Part shown: in pieces, positions 15,555 through 29,315 of the stretch
Position numbering within the stretch: the first letter of the stretch is position 1
How the letters are laid out: the number at the start of each line of letters is the position of its first letter
Origin: Pseudomonas urmiensis
GTDB lineage: Bacteria; Pseudomonadota; Gammaproteobacteria; Pseudomonadales; Pseudomonadaceae
Assembly (NCBI RefSeq): GCF_014268815.2
Contig: NZ_JABWRE020000001.1
Location: forward strand, 811,001 to 875,000
DNA: 64,000 nucleotides
Direction of reading: 5' to 3'
The notes under the pieces: generated by a model
What the model saw: only the letters and a program-made list of their open reading frames with translations
What the model was told of the DNA's origin: nothing
Database searches by the model: none
Program-made: the position numbers and the translations under genes

Positions 15555-17516
15555 ATGAGTGCGGCTCCACTGTATCCCGTTCGTCCCGAGGTTGCGGCTA
15601 CTACCCTGACCGACGAGGCCACCTACAAGGCCATGTACCAGCAGTCGGTGATCAACCCCGACGGTTTCTGGCGCGAACAGGCCCAGCGCCTGGACTGGAT
15701 CAAGCCGTTCACCAAGGTCAAGCAGACCTCCTTCGACGATCACCATGTCGATATCAAATGGTTTGCTGACGGCACTCTGAACGTTTCCTACAACTGCCTG
15801 GACCGTCACCTCGAAGAGCGCGGCGATCAGGTGGCGATCATCTGGGAAGGCGACGATCCTTCCGAAAGCCGCAACATTACCTACCGCGAGCTGCACGAGC
15901 AGGTGTGCAAATTCGCCAACGCCCTACGTGGCCAGGATGTGCACCGCGGCGACGTGGTGACCATCTATATGCCGATGATCCCCGAGGCGGTGGTGGCCAT
16001 GCTGGCTTGCGCCCGAATTGGCGCGATCCATTCGGTAGTGTTCGGTGGCTTCTCGCCTGAGGCCCTGGCCGGTCGAATCATCGACTGCAAATCGAAGATT
16101 GTCATCACTGCCGACGAAGGCGTGCGTGGCGGTCGGCATACGCCGCTCAAGGGCAACGTCGACCTGGCCCTGACCAACCCTGAAACCAGCAGCGTGCAGA
16201 AGATCATCGTGTGCAAGCGCACCGGTGGCGACATCGCCTGGCACCAGCACCGCGATATCTGGTACGAAGACCTGATGAAGGTCGCCTCCAGCCACTGCGC
16301 ACCTAAAGAGATGGGCGCCGAAGAAGCGCTGTTCATCCTTTATACCTCTGGCTCGACTGGCAAGCCCAAGGGTGTCCTGCACACCACTGGTGGCTACATG
16401 GTCTACGCCTCGCTGACCCATGAGCGGGTGTTCGACTACCGCCCGGGCGAAGTCTACTGGTGCACCGCCGACGTTGGCTGGGTCACCGGCCACAGCTACA
16501 TCGTCTATGGCCCGCTGGCCAATGGCGCCACCACCGTGCTGTTCGAAGGTGTGCCGAACTACCCGGACATCACCCGCGTGTCGAAGATCATCGACAAGCA
16601 CAAGGTCAATATCCTCTACACCGCGCCGACCGCGATTCGCGCGATGATGGCCGAAGGTCAGGCCGCCGTTGCCGGCGCAGATGGCTCCAGCCTGCGCCTG
16701 CTCGGTTCGGTGGGTGAGCCGATCAACCCTGAGGCCTGGAACTGGTACTACCAGACTGTCGGCAAGGAGCGTTGCCCGATCGTCGACACCTGGTGGCAGA
16801 CCGAAACCGGCGGCATCCTGATCAGCCCGCTGCCAGGGGCGACTGGCTTGAAACCGGGTTCGGCAACCCGTCCGTTCTTTGGCGTGGTGCCGGCCCTGGT
16901 GGATAACCTGGGTAACCTGATCGAAGGCGCCGCCGAGGGTAACCTGGTGATCCTCGACTCCTGGCCGGGTCAGTCGCGTTCGCTGTATGGCGACCATGAC
17001 CGCTTTGTCGACACCTACTTCAAGACCTTCCGCGGCATGTACTTCACCGGTGACGGTGCGCGCCGTGACGAGGATGGCTACTACTGGATCACCGGTCGCG
17101 TGGATGACGTGCTCAACGTTTCCGGTCACCGCATGGGTACCGCCGAGATCGAAAGTGCGATGGTGGCCCACCCGAAAGTCGCTGAGGCGGCGGTGGTCGG
17201 CGTGCCGCATGACATCAAAGGGCAGGGCATCTATGTGTATGTGACCCTCAATGCCGGGGTCGAGTCGAGCGAGCAATTGCGCCTGGAGCTGAAGAACTGG
17301 GTGCGCAAGGAGATTGGTCCGATCGCTTCGCCGGATGTCATCCAGTGGGCGCCAGGCCTGCCCAAGACCCGCTCGGGCAAGATCATGCGGCGGATCCTGC
17401 GCAAGATCGCCACGGCCGAGTACGACGCGCTGGGCGATATTTCGACCTTGGCCGATCCAGGTGTGGTGCAGCACCTGATCGATACCCACAAGGAAATGAG
17501 CCGCGCTTCGGCTTGA
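15555..17516 (+). CDS. acsA: Acetyl-CoA synthetase
   Basis: AcsA activates acetate to acetyl-CoA through acetyl-AMP. The 653-residue length is the usual one. Visible motifs: [14 protein letters not shown] (P-loop, about residue 260), WWQTETGG (about 415), [14 protein letters not shown] hinge (about 516), and [12 protein letters not shown] near residue 610, where the lysine is the site inactivated by acetylation in this family. The ATG at 15555 follows GAGGTAA. Downstream, its terminator seems to be split by an inserted element (17554-17747). Confidence 0.97.
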   Translation: MSAAPLYPVRPEVAATTLTDEATYKAMYQQSVINPDGFWREQAQRLDWIKPFTKVKQTSFDDHHVDIKWFADGTLNVSYNCLDRHLEERGDQVAIIWEGDDPSESRNITYRELHEQVCKFANALRGQDVHRGDVVTIYMPMIPEAVVAMLACARIGAIHSVVFGGFSPEALAGRIIDCKSKIVITADEGVRGGRHTPLKGNVDLALTNPETSSVQKIIVCKRTGGDIAWHQHRDIWYEDLMKVASSHCAPKEMGAEEALFILYTSGSTGKPKGVLHTTGGYMVYASLTHERVFDYRPGEVYWCTADVGWVTGHSYIVYGPLANGATTVLFEGVPNYPDITRVSKIIDKHKVNILYTAPTAIRAMMAEGQAAVAGADGSSLRLLGSVGEPINPEAWNWYYQTVGKERCPIVDTWWQTETGGILISPLPGATGLKPGSATRPFFGVVPALVDNLGNLIEGAAEGNLVILDSWPGQSRSLYGDHDRFVDTYFKTFRGMYFTGDGARRDEDGYYWITGRVDDVLNVSGHRMGTAEIESAMVAHPKVAEAAVVGVPHDIKGQGIYVYVTLNAGVESSEQLRLELKNWVRKEIGPIASPDVIQWAPGLPKTRSGKIMRRILRKIATAEYDALGDISTLADPGVVQHLIDTHKEMSRASA

Positions 17517-17535
17517 TAGCGGCCAGTCTGCACAG

Positions 17536-17766
17536 AACCCCGCCAGCAACGGCGTAATGCAGTTCACTTAAAATGTGTGTCGTCTGTTTTGGGGCTGCGT
17601 TGCAGCCCTTCGCGGCGGTTCGGCGCCCCGACAAGCCCGCTCCCACAGGTATAGCGCCGTTCTCAAGCTGAGCGCTATCCCTGTGGGAGCGGGCTTGCCC
17701 GCGAAGGGCCGCAAAGCGGCCCCAAAATCTCAAGTGAACAGCATTACGCCAGCAACGGCGGGTTTT
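17536..17766 (+). terminator. acsA terminator, split by an insertion
   Basis: The left half (accccgccagcaacggcg, ending 17554) and the right half (gccagcaacggcgggttttt, from 17748) would together give a simple terminator: stem CCCGCC / GGCGGG with loop AGCAAC, followed by TTTTTT. About 190 bp of a palindromic element now sits between them. The right copy alone keeps a weaker stem (GCC...GGC) and the T-run. Confidence 0.65.
17554..17747. mobile_element. MITE-like element with REP core in the acsA terminator
   Basis: The ends are inverted repeats: GTAATGCAGTTCACTT at the left and, inverted, GTAATGCTGTTCACTT at the right (15 of 16 match). Inside are inverted arms with ttttggggc, gcagccctt / gcggccctt and a REP core acaagcccgctcccacag. 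The element is flanked by a direct repeat GCCAGCAACGGC(G), 17542-17553 and 17748-17759, which fits a target-site duplication. There is no ORF inside, so it must be mobilised in trans. Confidence 0.7.
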
Positions 17767-18039
17767 TTGCATTCTGTTACCTCGACATTCATCGGTAACC
17801 GTTTTCTGTCACCTTGGTCGCACGAGAACGGGGCCGTCAGAAACATTCCTGTGCCATTGTGGGGCAATCCTGCAGACAATTCGTGCAGGTTTGCACGCTA
17901 CACTTGCCGGAATACAAGGGTTTGCCAATAATAGGCGCACTTATTGCTTCGTTTACAGGTTGTTTTCTTTTCGCTCTTGCATAATGAGTGAGAGCTGTCA
18001 ATATCGCCCGCCGCGGTTTCAAGCGCTTCTGTAACTAGT

Positions 18040-18084
18040 TGTCGCTTTGAAGAAATATCGACTACCGGGCTGTCGTTAAAATGC
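18040..18084 (+). promoter_or_regulatory. Candidate ArgR sites before aotJ
   Basis: TGTCGC-N8-AA at 18040-18055 matches the ArgR half-site of pseudomonads exactly, and TGTCGT at 18071-18076 is a weaker second half in the same orientation. They lie 130-165 bp before the aotJ start. The rest of 17767-18205 holds no gene I can support. Confidence 0.55.
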
Positions 18085-18205
18085 CACTCACTCGCTCGTG
18101 GTCTGCGACCTTGGTCGATACCCCTCGCGGCTCGCGTTGTACCCATTCGCATTCGGGCAGCTGTTACCCCTGCCTTGTATTGCCCCGTACCGATGGAGTT
18201 ACCTG

Positions 18206-18991
18206 ATGAAGAAGCTCGCACTGCTTGGCGCCCTGGCGCTGTCCGTGTTGTCCCTGGTATCGCACGCCGATGAGAAACCGTTGAAGATCGGTATCGAGGC
18301 CGCCTACCCACCCTTCGCCTTCAAACAGCCCGATGGCAGCATCGCCGGCTTCGACTACGACATCGGCAACGCCCTGTGCGAAGAGATGAAGGCCAAGTGC
18401 ACCTGGGTCGAGCAAGAGTTCGACGGCCTGATCCCGGCACTGAAAGTGCGCAAGATCGACGCCATCCTGTCGTCGATGTCGATCACTGACGATCGCAAGA
18501 AGTCGGTCGATTTCACCAAGCGCTACTACCTGACCCCGGCTCGCCTGGTCATGAAGCAGGGCGTCACCGTCAGTGACAGCCTGGCTGAGCTCAGTGGCAA
18601 GAAGATCGGCGTGCAGCGCGGCTCGATCCACGACCGTTTCGCCAAGGAAGTCCTGGCGCCTAAAGGTGCAACCGTGGTGCCTTACGGCACCCAGAACGAA
18701 ATCTACCTGGACGTGGCTGCCGGTCGCCTCGACGGCACCGTGGCTGACGCTACCCTGCTCGAAGATGGTTTCCTCAAGACCGACGCCGGCAAAGGCTTCG
18801 CGTTCGTTGGCCCATCGTTCACCGACGTGAAGTACTTCGGCGACGGCGTCGGCATTGCCGTGCGCAAAGGCGACAAGGCCAACGCTGAGCGGATCAACGC
18901 CGCCATTGATGCCATTCGCGCCAACGGCAAGTACAAGGCGATCCAGGACAAGTACTTCAACTTCGACATATACGGGCCTGACGCTCAGTAA
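18206..18991 (+). CDS. aotJ: Arginine/ornithine ABC transporter, periplasmic binding protein
   Basis: A 261-residue periplasmic solute-binding protein of family 3. The signal peptide is [21 protein letters not shown], cut before DEKPLKIG. Typical segments are [24 protein letters not shown] (in parts: [21 protein letters not shown]), [16 protein letters not shown] and [11 protein letters not shown], as in lysine/arginine/ornithine binding proteins. The gene order aotJ-Q-M-P-argR identifies it as AotJ, which captures arginine and ornithine. A 12-bp stem-loop follows the stop and could raise its level relative to the membrane parts. Confidence 0.93.
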   Translation: MKKLALLGALALSVLSLVSHADEKPLKIGIEAAYPPFAFKQPDGSIAGFDYDIGNALCEEMKAKCTWVEQEFDGLIPALKVRKIDAILSSMSITDDRKKSVDFTKRYYLTPARLVMKQGVTVSDSLAELSGKKIGVQRGSIHDRFAKEVLAPKGATVVPYGTQNEIYLDVAAGRLDGTVADATLLEDGFLKTDAGKGFAFVGPSFTDVKYFGDGVGIAVRKGDKANAERINAAIDAIRANGKYKAIQDKYFNFDIYGPDAQ

Positions 18992-19012
18992 GACATCGAG
19001 TTTCACCTGTGC

Positions 19013-19054
19013 AATGGTGCAAACAGCAGAGACTCTGAGGTTTGCACCATTTTT
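19013..19054 (+). terminator. Stem-loop between aotJ and aotQ
   Basis: Perfect 12-bp stem AATGGTGCAAAC / GTTTGCACCATT with a 15-base loop and a short T-run (TTT). It lies 30 bp before the aotQ ATG. Such hairpins in ABC operons usually protect the binding-protein mRNA or cause partial termination. Confidence 0.75.
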
Positions 19055-19083
19055 CATTCCCTGGGTCTAGAGGAATCCCAATC

Positions 19084-19773
19084 ATGTTGAAAGGCTACGG
19101 GGCAGTCATCCTCGACGGGGCGTGGCTGACGCTGCAGCTCGCCCTGTCGTCGATGGCCCTGGCCATCGTGCTTGGCCTGATCGGCGTGGCGCTAAGGTTG
19201 TCGCCAGTGCGCTGGCTGGCCTGGCTGGGCGATATGTATGCCACGGTCATTCGCGGCATTCCGGATCTGGTGCTGATCCTGCTGATCTTCTATGGCGGCC
19301 AGGACATTCTCAACCGGGTGGCGCCGCTGCTCGGCTACGAAGACTATATCGATCTCAACCCGCTGGTGGCCGGTATCGGCACCCTGGGTTTCATCTTTGG
19401 TGCTTACCTGTCGGAAACCTTCCGCGGTGCCTTCCTGGGCATTCCCAAGGGGCAGGCCGAGGCAGGCGTGGCGTACGGCATGAGCAGCCGCCAGGTGTTC
19501 TTCCGCATCATGGTGCCGCAGATGATTCGCCTGGCGATCCCAGGCTTTACCAACAACTGGCTGGTATTGACCAAGGCTACCGCGCTGATCTCGGTGGTGG
19601 GTCTGCAGGACATGATGTTCAAGGCCAAGCAGGCGGCTGATGCCACCCGCGAACCCTTCACCTTCTTCCTGGCGGTGGCAGCCCTGTACCTGGTGATCAC
19701 CAGTGTCTCGCTGCTGGCGCTGAAGTACCTCGAGAGGCGCTACTCGGTGGGCGTTAAGGCGGCAGAACTATGA
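19084..19773 (+). CDS. aotQ: Arginine/ornithine ABC transporter, permease AotQ
   Basis: A 229-residue membrane protein of the HisQ type with about five hydrophobic segments. The EAA-type loop that contacts the ATPase is seen at GIPKGQAEAGVAYGMSSRQVFFRI (in parts: GQAEAGVAYGMS, VFFRIMVPQM). It pairs with AotM to form the channel. The ATG at 19084 follows AGAGGA. Its stop overlaps the aotM start (ATGA), indicating coupled translation. Confidence 0.93.
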   Translation: MLKGYGAVILDGAWLTLQLALSSMALAIVLGLIGVALRLSPVRWLAWLGDMYATVIRGIPDLVLILLIFYGGQDILNRVAPLLGYEDYIDLNPLVAGIGTLGFIFGAYLSETFRGAFLGIPKGQAEAGVAYGMSSRQVFFRIMVPQMIRLAIPGFTNNWLVLTKATALISVVGLQDMMFKAKQAADATREPFTFFLAVAALYLVITSVSLLALKYLERRYSVGVKAAEL

Positions 19774-20468
19774 TCTTCGACTACAACGTCATCTGGGAGG
19801 CGCTGCCGCTTTATCTTGGCGGCCTGCTGACCACCCTCAAGCTGCTGGCGCTGTCGCTGTTGTTCGGTCTGCTGGCGGCGGTACCGCTGGGCCTGATGCG
19901 CGTTTCCAAGCAGCCGCTGGTGAACATCACCGCCTGGCTGTACACCTATGTGATCCGCGGCACGCCGATGCTGGTGCAGCTGTTCCTGATTTACTATGGG
20001 CTGGCCCAGTTCGAGGCGGTGCGCGAGAGCATCTTCTGGCCGTGGCTGTCGAGCGCGACGTTCTGTGCCTGCCTGGCCTTCGCCGTCAACACCAGTGCCT
20101 ACACTGCAGAAATCATCGCCGGTAGCCTCAAGGCCACCCCGCATGGTGAGATCGAAGCGGCCAAGGCCATGGGCATGTCACGCTTCAAGATGTACCGGCG
20201 CATCCTGCTGCCGTCGGCCATGCGCCGGGCGCTGCCGCAGTACAGCAACGAAGTGATCATGATGCTGCAGACCACCAGCCTGGCCTCGATCGTCACCCTG
20301 ATCGACATCACCGGCGCGGCGCGCACCGTCAATGCCCAGTACTACCTGCCTTTCGAGGCCTATATCACGGCGGGCGTGTTCTACCTGTGCCTGACCTTCA
20401 TTCTGGTGCGCCTGTTCAAGATGGCCGAACGCCGCTGGCTCGGCTACCTGGCGCCGCGCAAGCACTGA
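19770..20468 (+). CDS. aotM: Arginine/ornithine ABC transporter, permease AotM
   Basis: A 232-residue HisM-type permease with about five hydrophobic segments. Motifs are [17 protein letters not shown] near residue 57 and the EAA loop [20 protein letters not shown] near residue 128. It overlaps aotQ by four bases and precedes aotP by 22 bp. It forms the heterodimeric membrane channel with AotQ. Confidence 0.93.
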   Translation: MIFDYNVIWEALPLYLGGLLTTLKLLALSLLFGLLAAVPLGLMRVSKQPLVNITAWLYTYVIRGTPMLVQLFLIYYGLAQFEAVRESIFWPWLSSATFCACLAFAVNTSAYTAEIIAGSLKATPHGEIEAAKAMGMSRFKMYRRILLPSAMRRALPQYSNEVIMMLQTTSLASIVTLIDITGAARTVNAQYYLPFEAYITAGVFYLCLTFILVRLFKMAERRWLGYLAPRKH

Positions 20469-20490
20469 ACGCTCTGTGAGAACCGACAGC

Positions 20491-21255
20491 ATGTACAAAC
20501 TCGAAGTCCAAGACCTGCACAAGCGCTATGGCAGCCATGAAGTGCTCAAGGGCGTGTCCCTGGCCGCCAAGGCAGGCGATGTGATCAGCATCATCGGCTC
20601 CAGCGGTTCGGGCAAGTCGACCTTCCTGCGCTGCATCAACCTGCTCGAGCAGCCGCATGCCGGCAAGATCCTGCTCAACAACGAAGAACTCAAGCTGGTC
20701 GCTGGCAAGGATGGCGCGCTCAAGGCTGCCGATCCCAAGCAGCTGCAGCGCATGCGCTCGCGCCTGTCGATGGTATTCCAGCACTTCAACTTGTGGGCGC
20801 ACATGACGGCGCTGGAAAACATCATCGAAGCACCGGTGCATGTGCTGGGCATGAGCAAGAAAGACGCGCTGGAAAAAGCCGAGCATTACCTGGCCAAAGT
20901 CGGCGTTTCGCACCGCAAGGACGCCTACCCAGGGCATATGTCCGGTGGCGAGCAGCAGCGTGTGGCGATTGCCCGGGCGCTGGCGATGGAGCCGGAAGTG
21001 ATGTTGTTCGACGAGCCGACCTCGGCGCTAGACCCAGAGCTGGTGGGCGATGTACTCAAGGTCATGCAGTCGCTGGCCCAGGAAGGCCGGACCATGGTGG
21101 TGGTCACCCACGAGATGGGCTTTGCTCGCGAGGTGTCCAATCAGCTGGTGTTCCTGCACAAGGGGGTAGTGGAGGAGGCGGGCAATCCGCGCGAGGTGCT
21201 GGTCAATCCGCAATCGGAACGGCTCAAGCAGTTTCTCTCTGGCAGCCTGAAGTAA
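20491..21255 (+). CDS. aotP: Arginine/ornithine ABC transporter, ATPase AotP
   Basis: A 254-residue ABC ATPase. Walker A is GSSGSGKST (about residue 37), the signature is [15 protein letters not shown], Walker B is [14 protein letters not shown], and the switch His is in [11 protein letters not shown] chose the ATG at 20491 ([14 protein letters not shown]); an in-frame GTG at 20476 would add five residues. In P. aeruginosa the operon contains an extra gene aotO; it is absent here between aotM and aotP. Confidence 0.93.
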   Translation: MYKLEVQDLHKRYGSHEVLKGVSLAAKAGDVISIIGSSGSGKSTFLRCINLLEQPHAGKILLNNEELKLVAGKDGALKAADPKQLQRMRSRLSMVFQHFNLWAHMTALENIIEAPVHVLGMSKKDALEKAEHYLAKVGVSHRKDAYPGHMSGGEQQRVAIARALAMEPEVMLFDEPTSALDPELVGDVLKVMQSLAQEGRTMVVVTHEMGFAREVSNQLVFLHKGVVEEAGNPREVLVNPQSERLKQFLSGSLK

Positions 21256-21354
21256 AGGCTGCACCTTTGCACCATAATAGGGCATGCTGCGCAGCGAGCG
21301 CAGCCTGACCCGGCGCCACTGACTCGAACTTCCCAAGGTTTCGGACCACGCCCT

Positions 21355-22335
21355 ATGACCACCCAGCGAATCGGTTTTCTCATCTGGCCCAGCACCAAGC
21401 CGTTGACCTTGGCGTTGGCCGAGGAGGCATTGCTGGTGGCCCAGCGGGTGCATCCAGATGTCGTCTACGAGCTGGTGTTCCTTCAGGCCGAGCCGTCCGA
21501 GCAGCAAGGCTGGCGTCTGCCGGGTGAGCCGTGGAATGGGCGTCTGGAAGGTGTGCACAAGCTGTTGCTGCTGGCCGATGAGCCGCCCACGGCGGTCAAT
21601 GCCACGTTGTCTACTGCGCTCAAGCAGCTGGCGCGCAGTGGCTGCATGATCGGTGGGCTTTCCGCAGGCGTGTATCCGCTGGCGCTGTTGGGTTTGCTCG
21701 ACGGCTATCGGGCTGCGGTGCATTGGCGTTGGCAGGACGATTTCGGCGAGCGCTTCCCCAAGGTGATCGCCACCAGCCATCTGTTCGACTGGGATCGCGA
21801 CCGCCTGACCGCCTGTGGCGGCATGGCCGTGGCTGACCTGCTGCTGGCGGTGCTGGCCCGTGATCATGGTGCCGAACTTGCCGGGGCGGTGTCGGAAGAG
21901 TTGGTGGTCGAGCGCATCCGTGAGGGTGGCGAGCGTCAGCGGATTCCATTGCAAAACCGCCTGGGTTCCAGCCACCCAAAGCTGACCCAGGCAGTGCTGC
22001 TGATGGAGGCCAACATCGAAGAGCCGCTGACCACTGACGAGATCGCCCAACATGTGTGCGTATCTCGCCGACAGCTGGAGCGGATCTTCAAGCAGTACCT
22101 TAATCGGGTGCCGAGCCAGTATTACCTGGAGCTGCGCTTGAACAAGGCGCGGCAGATGTTGATGCAGACCAGCAAGTCGATCATCCAGATTGGCTTGTCG
22201 TGCGGGTTCTCTTCCGGGCCGCATTTCTCCAGCGCCTATCGCAACTTCTTTGGCGCCACCCCGCGCGAAGATCGCAACCAGCGCCGTAGCAACAGCCCGT
22301 TCGAGCTCAGCTCGGCCCCTGCCGAACGCGGCTGA
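21355..22335 (+). CDS. argR: Arginine-responsive AraC-family regulator ArgR
   Basis: A 326-residue regulator with an N-terminal DJ-1/glutamine-amidotransferase-like domain (about 1-190, with LSAGVYPLALLGLL) and a C-terminal AraC-type DNA-binding domain (about 220-315: TTDEIAQHVCVSRRQLERIFKQY in parts, IGLSCGFSSGPHFSSAYRNFFG). Pseudomonad ArgR is of this type and not related to E. coli ArgR; it activates arginine uptake and succinyltransferase genes and represses synthesis genes. The gene lies directly between aot and aru, both of which have TGTCGC-N8-AA sites upstream. Confidence 0.93.
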   Translation: MTTQRIGFLIWPSTKPLTLALAEEALLVAQRVHPDVVYELVFLQAEPSEQQGWRLPGEPWNGRLEGVHKLLLLADEPPTAVNATLSTALKQLARSGCMIGGLSAGVYPLALLGLLDGYRAAVHWRWQDDFGERFPKVIATSHLFDWDRDRLTACGGMAVADLLLAVLARDHGAELAGAVSEELVVERIREGGERQRIPLQNRLGSSHPKLTQAVLLMEANIEEPLTTDEIAQHVCVSRRQLERIFKQYLNRVPSQYYLELRLNKARQMLMQTSKSIIQIGLSCGFSSGPHFSSAYRNFFGATPREDRNQRRSNSPFELSSAPAERG

Positions 22336-22350
22336 AATCTGCCCCGGATA

Positions 22351-22386
22351 GATTGCGTGGGAGCGGGCTTGCCCCGCGATTGCGTC
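22351..22386. repeat. Single REP element after argR
   Basis: One REP copy, core gggagcgggcttgccccgcg, without an inverted partner, 15 bp after the argR stop. Confidence 0.85.
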
Positions 22387-22530
22387 AGCAGAGCCTACAC
22401 CGCTCCCAATTGAGAAACGCTCGCTTGTCACCCTCGCTGCCAAGCTGTCGCACTAGGCTGTGAACAAGCGTTCACCCATTTGCGGCTGCCATCTCCCCGA
22501 CAAACCCTGCCTCCTTTACACTGCGCGATT

Positions 22531-23895
<1,365 letters not shown>

Positions 23896-23904
23896 TCGCC
23901 CTTG

Positions 23905-23936
23905 TCGCCGGCCCGGTGCGTAACGCCGGCCGGCGA
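23905..23936 (+). other. Stem-loop between aruC and aruF
   Basis: Inverted repeat TCGCCGGC / GCCGGCGA with a 16-base spacer, ten bases after the aruC stop and without a T-run. It may stabilise or process the message. Confidence 0.6.
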
Positions 23937-24036
23937 TCGCTGAATTCCAGTGCGGGTGCCTGCCAAGTCAATAATCACGGCGCCCGCCGTTTTTCCGTGC
24001 CGAGCCACTCGGCCCGTATTCCAAAGGAGTGACACC

Positions 24037-25056
24037 ATGCTGGTAATGCGCCCCGCGCAAATGGCTGACCTCAATGAAGTGCAGCGCATGGCTGCGGACA
24101 GCCCCGTTGGTGTCACTTCGCTGCCGGATGATGCCGGTCGCCTGGGCGACAAGATCGCCGCGTCCGAGACCTCGTTCGCCGCTGAAGTCAGCTTCAACGG
24201 CGAGGAGAGCTACTTCTTCGTCCTCGAAGACAGCGAAACTGGCAAGTTGGCCGGCTGCTCGGCGATCGTCGCCTCGGCGGGCTACTCCGAGCCGTTCTAC
24301 AGCTTTCGCAACGAGACCTTCGTGCATGCGTCGCGCGAGCTGAAGATCCATAACAAGATCCACGTGCTGTCGCTGTGCCACGACCTGACGGGCAACAGCC
24401 TGCTGACCAGCTTCTATGTGCTGCCCGAATTGGTCGGCACTGGCTGGGCCGAGCTCAATTCGCGGGGTCGCTTGCTGTTCATGGCCGCTCACCCTGAGCG
24501 CTTTGCCGATTCGGTGGTCACCGAGATCGTTGGCTACAGCGACGAGCACGGCGAGTCGCCGTTCTGGGATGCCATTGGGCGCAACTTCTTCGACCTCAAT
24601 TATTCCGATGCCGAACGCCTGTGTGGCCTGAAGAGCCGCACCTTCCTCGCCGAGCTGATGCCGCACTACCCAATCTACGTGCCGCTGCTGCCGGACCTGG
24701 CCCAAGAGGCCATGGGCCAAGTGCACCCGCGTGCGCAGATCACCTTCGACATCCTCATGCGCGAAGGCTTCGAGACCGAGCACTACATCGACATCTTCGA
24801 CGGCGGCCCCACCCTGCATGCGCGGGCTTCAGGGATCCGCACCATCGCGCAAAGTCGCGCGGTGCCGGTCAAGCTTGAGCAAGCGCCGGCCAAGGGTGGC
24901 CGCCCGTACCTGGTGTGCAACGGCCAGTTGCAGGATTACCGCGCTGTGTTGCTGGAGCTCGATTGGGTGCCGGGCAAGCCGGTCAGCCTCAGTAGCGAAG
25001 CCGCCGAGGCCCTGGGTGTCGGTGAAGGGGCAAGCGTGCGTCTGGTCGCCGTTTGA
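24037..25056 (+). CDS. aruF: Arginine N-succinyltransferase, alpha subunit
   Basis: A 339-residue subunit of the enzyme that succinylates arginine with succinyl-CoA, the first step of the AST pathway. The AstA family pattern is clear: MLVMRPAQMADLNEVQRMA, DSPVGVTSLPDD, then GAT-like core segments such as IHNKIHVLSLCHDLTGNSLLTSFYV (in parts) and FDIFDGGPTLHA-like DIFDGGPTLHARASGIRTI. The ATG at 24037 follows AAGGAG; earlier in-frame codons lack a site. It is paralogous to aruG next to it, with which it forms a heteromer in pseudomonads. Confidence 0.95.
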   Translation: MLVMRPAQMADLNEVQRMAADSPVGVTSLPDDAGRLGDKIAASETSFAAEVSFNGEESYFFVLEDSETGKLAGCSAIVASAGYSEPFYSFRNETFVHASRELKIHNKIHVLSLCHDLTGNSLLTSFYVLPELVGTGWAELNSRGRLLFMAAHPERFADSVVTEIVGYSDEHGESPFWDAIGRNFFDLNYSDAERLCGLKSRTFLAELMPHYPIYVPLLPDLAQEAMGQVHPRAQITFDILMREGFETEHYIDIFDGGPTLHARASGIRTIAQSRAVPVKLEQAPAKGGRPYLVCNGQLQDYRAVLLELDWVPGKPVSLSSEAAEALGVGEGASVRLVAV

Positions 25057-25059
25057 TGG

Positions 25060-25079
25060 CCGTGGCCGGATAGCCACGG
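25060..25079 (+). other. Stem-loop between aruF and aruG
   Basis: Stem CCGTGGC / GCCACGG with a 6-base loop, directly after the aruF stop, no T-run. Probably an mRNA-processing or stabilising hairpin. Confidence 0.5.
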
Positions 25080-25136
25080 GGCGCGACCGGCAGCAGAGTT
25101 TCGCGGCAGGCACAGACCGCCGCACAAGGAGATAGC

Positions 25137-27628
<2,492 letters not shown>

Positions 27629-27651
27629 CAAACGGTCTCGGAGCCTAGCCG

Positions 27652-29001
27652 ATGAAATCCTACGAAGTGAATTTTGATGGCCTGGTGGGGCCGACCCACA
27701 ACTACGGCGGTCTGTCTTACGGTAACGTGGCCTCGCAGAGCAATAGTCAGCAGTGCTCCAACCCGCGTGAAGCGGCGCGCCAGGGCCTGGCCAAGATGAA
27801 GGCGCTGAGCGACCTGGGCTTCAAGCAGGGCGTACTGGCCCCGCAGGAGCGGCCGGATGTCGCCGCCCTGCGTCGGCTGGGCTTCTCTGGCAGCGATGCC
27901 GAGGTGATCAGCCGCGCCGCGAAAGAGGCCATGCCGCTGCTGGTCGCCAGCTGCTCGGCGTCGAGCATGTGGGTGGCCAATGCCGCCACGGTCAGCCCAA
28001 GCGCCGATACCGCCGATGGTCGCGTGCATTTCACCGCTGCCAACCTCAACTGCAAGTACCACCGCAGCATCGAGCACCCGACCACCAGCCGGGTGTTGGC
28101 AGCCATGTTTGCCGATGAGCAGGTGTTCGCTCATCACCAGGCGCTGCCTGCGGTGGCCCAGTTCGGCGACGAAGGTGCGGCCAACCACACGCGCTTCTGT
28201 CGCAGCTATGGCGAGCCAGGGGTCGAGTTCTTCGTCTATGGCCGCAGCGCTTTTGACAGCCGCTTCCCGGCGCCGCAAAAGTACCCGGCTCGGCAAACCC
28301 TCGAGGCCTCGCAGGCCGTGGCTCGGCTGCATGGGCTCAGCGACGACGGGGTGGTCTACGCTCAACAGAACCCGGCAGTGATCGACCAGGGGGTGTTCCA
28401 CAACGACGTAATCTCGGTGGGCAACGGCGAGGTGCTGTTCTACCACGAAGACGCCTTCCTCGAGACCGATGCGGTACTTGCGCAACTGCAAGCTAAACTG
28501 GCCAGCAAGGGCGCCAACTTCCAGGCCATCCGGGTGCCTCGGGCGGCGGTAGCGGTAGAGGACGCGGTGCGTTCCTACCTGTTCAACAGCCAGCTGCTCT
28601 CGCGTGAAGATGGCTCGATGCTGTTGGTGGTGCCGGAGGAGTGCCGCAACAACGAGCGGGTCTGGAGTTATCTCGGCCAGCTGACCAGCACTGGCGGCCC
28701 GGTCAAGGAGGTCAAGGTGTTCGACCTCAAGCAGAGTATGCAAAACGGCGGTGGCCCGGCTTGCCTGCGCTTGCGCGTGGCCTTGAAGGAATCGGAACTG
28801 GCGGCGGTCAATCCAGGCGTTATCATGTCGCCGTCGCTGTACGACACCTTGGTCCGGTGGGTAGACAAGCACTACCGCGATCGCATGAGCGAGACCGACC
28901 TTGCCGATCCGCAACTGCTGGTCGAGTGCCGTACGGCCCTGGATGAATTGACCCAGATCCTCATGTTGGGTTCGGTCTATCCGTTCCAACGCCAACCTTG
29001 A
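27652..29001 (+). CDS. astB: N-succinylarginine dihydrolase
   Basis: AruB/AstB hydrolyses succinylarginine to succinylornithine, two ammonia and CO2, step two. The 449-residue protein begins with the family signature [17 protein letters not shown] and belongs to the amidinotransferase fold; the catalytic cysteine is expected in [14 protein letters not shown] (about residue 366), and a His in [14 protein letters not shown] (about 249). It is the fifth gene of the operon, 23 bp after astD. Confidence 0.95.
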   Translation: MKSYEVNFDGLVGPTHNYGGLSYGNVASQSNSQQCSNPREAARQGLAKMKALSDLGFKQGVLAPQERPDVAALRRLGFSGSDAEVISRAAKEAMPLLVASCSASSMWVANAATVSPSADTADGRVHFTAANLNCKYHRSIEHPTTSRVLAAMFADEQVFAHHQALPAVAQFGDEGAANHTRFCRSYGEPGVEFFVYGRSAFDSRFPAPQKYPARQTLEASQAVARLHGLSDDGVVYAQQNPAVIDQGVFHNDVISVGNGEVLFYHEDAFLETDAVLAQLQAKLASKGANFQAIRVPRAAVAVEDAVRSYLFNSQLLSREDGSMLLVVPEECRNNERVWSYLGQLTSTGGPVKEVKVFDLKQSMQNGGGPACLRLRVALKESELAAVNPGVIMSPSLYDTLVRWVDKHYRDRMSETDLADPQLLVECRTALDELTQILMLGSVYPFQRQP

Positions 29002-29014
29002 AGAGAGAATTGTA

Positions 29015-29305
29015 ATGTCCGACGCCCTGCGCCTGATCCTTGAAGATGAAGACGGCACCCAGCTGGAAACCTCCTGCACGCGGTTTGCCGTGGTCTGGCA
29101 AGGTAAAGAAGTGTGGATCCAGCAGGACGGCCGCGGCCAGCTGCTGATCGGCGTCGATGTCGCCGAAGACGACACCGAGTACGCCAACCTGCTGCTGCGC
29201 CCGATGGCCACCAACCTGGTCAGCCTGGAGCTGGAAATGGAGTCGGCAGAAGTCGGCGACGATGACGACCACGTCCACGGTCCTGACTGCGGTCACCACC
29301 ACTAA
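29015..29305 (+). CDS. Small conserved unknown protein in the AST operon
   Basis: A 96-residue protein of unknown function between astB and astE, 13 bp after astB and 10 bp before astE, so it is co-transcribed. It is acidic and begins [18 protein letters not shown]. The tail is [15 protein letters not shown], which holds five His and a Cys and could bind a metal such as Zn or Ni. No signal peptide or membrane segment. The same position holds a gene in other pseudomonads from memory (sometimes mislabelled a topoisomerase). A role in delivering Zn to AstE is speculation. Confidence 0.85.
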   Translation: MSDALRLILEDEDGTQLETSCTRFAVVWQGKEVWIQQDGRGQLLIGVDVAEDDTEYANLLLRPMATNLVSLELEMESAEVGDDDDHVHGPDCGHHH

Positions 29306-29315
29306 GGAAACGCCT

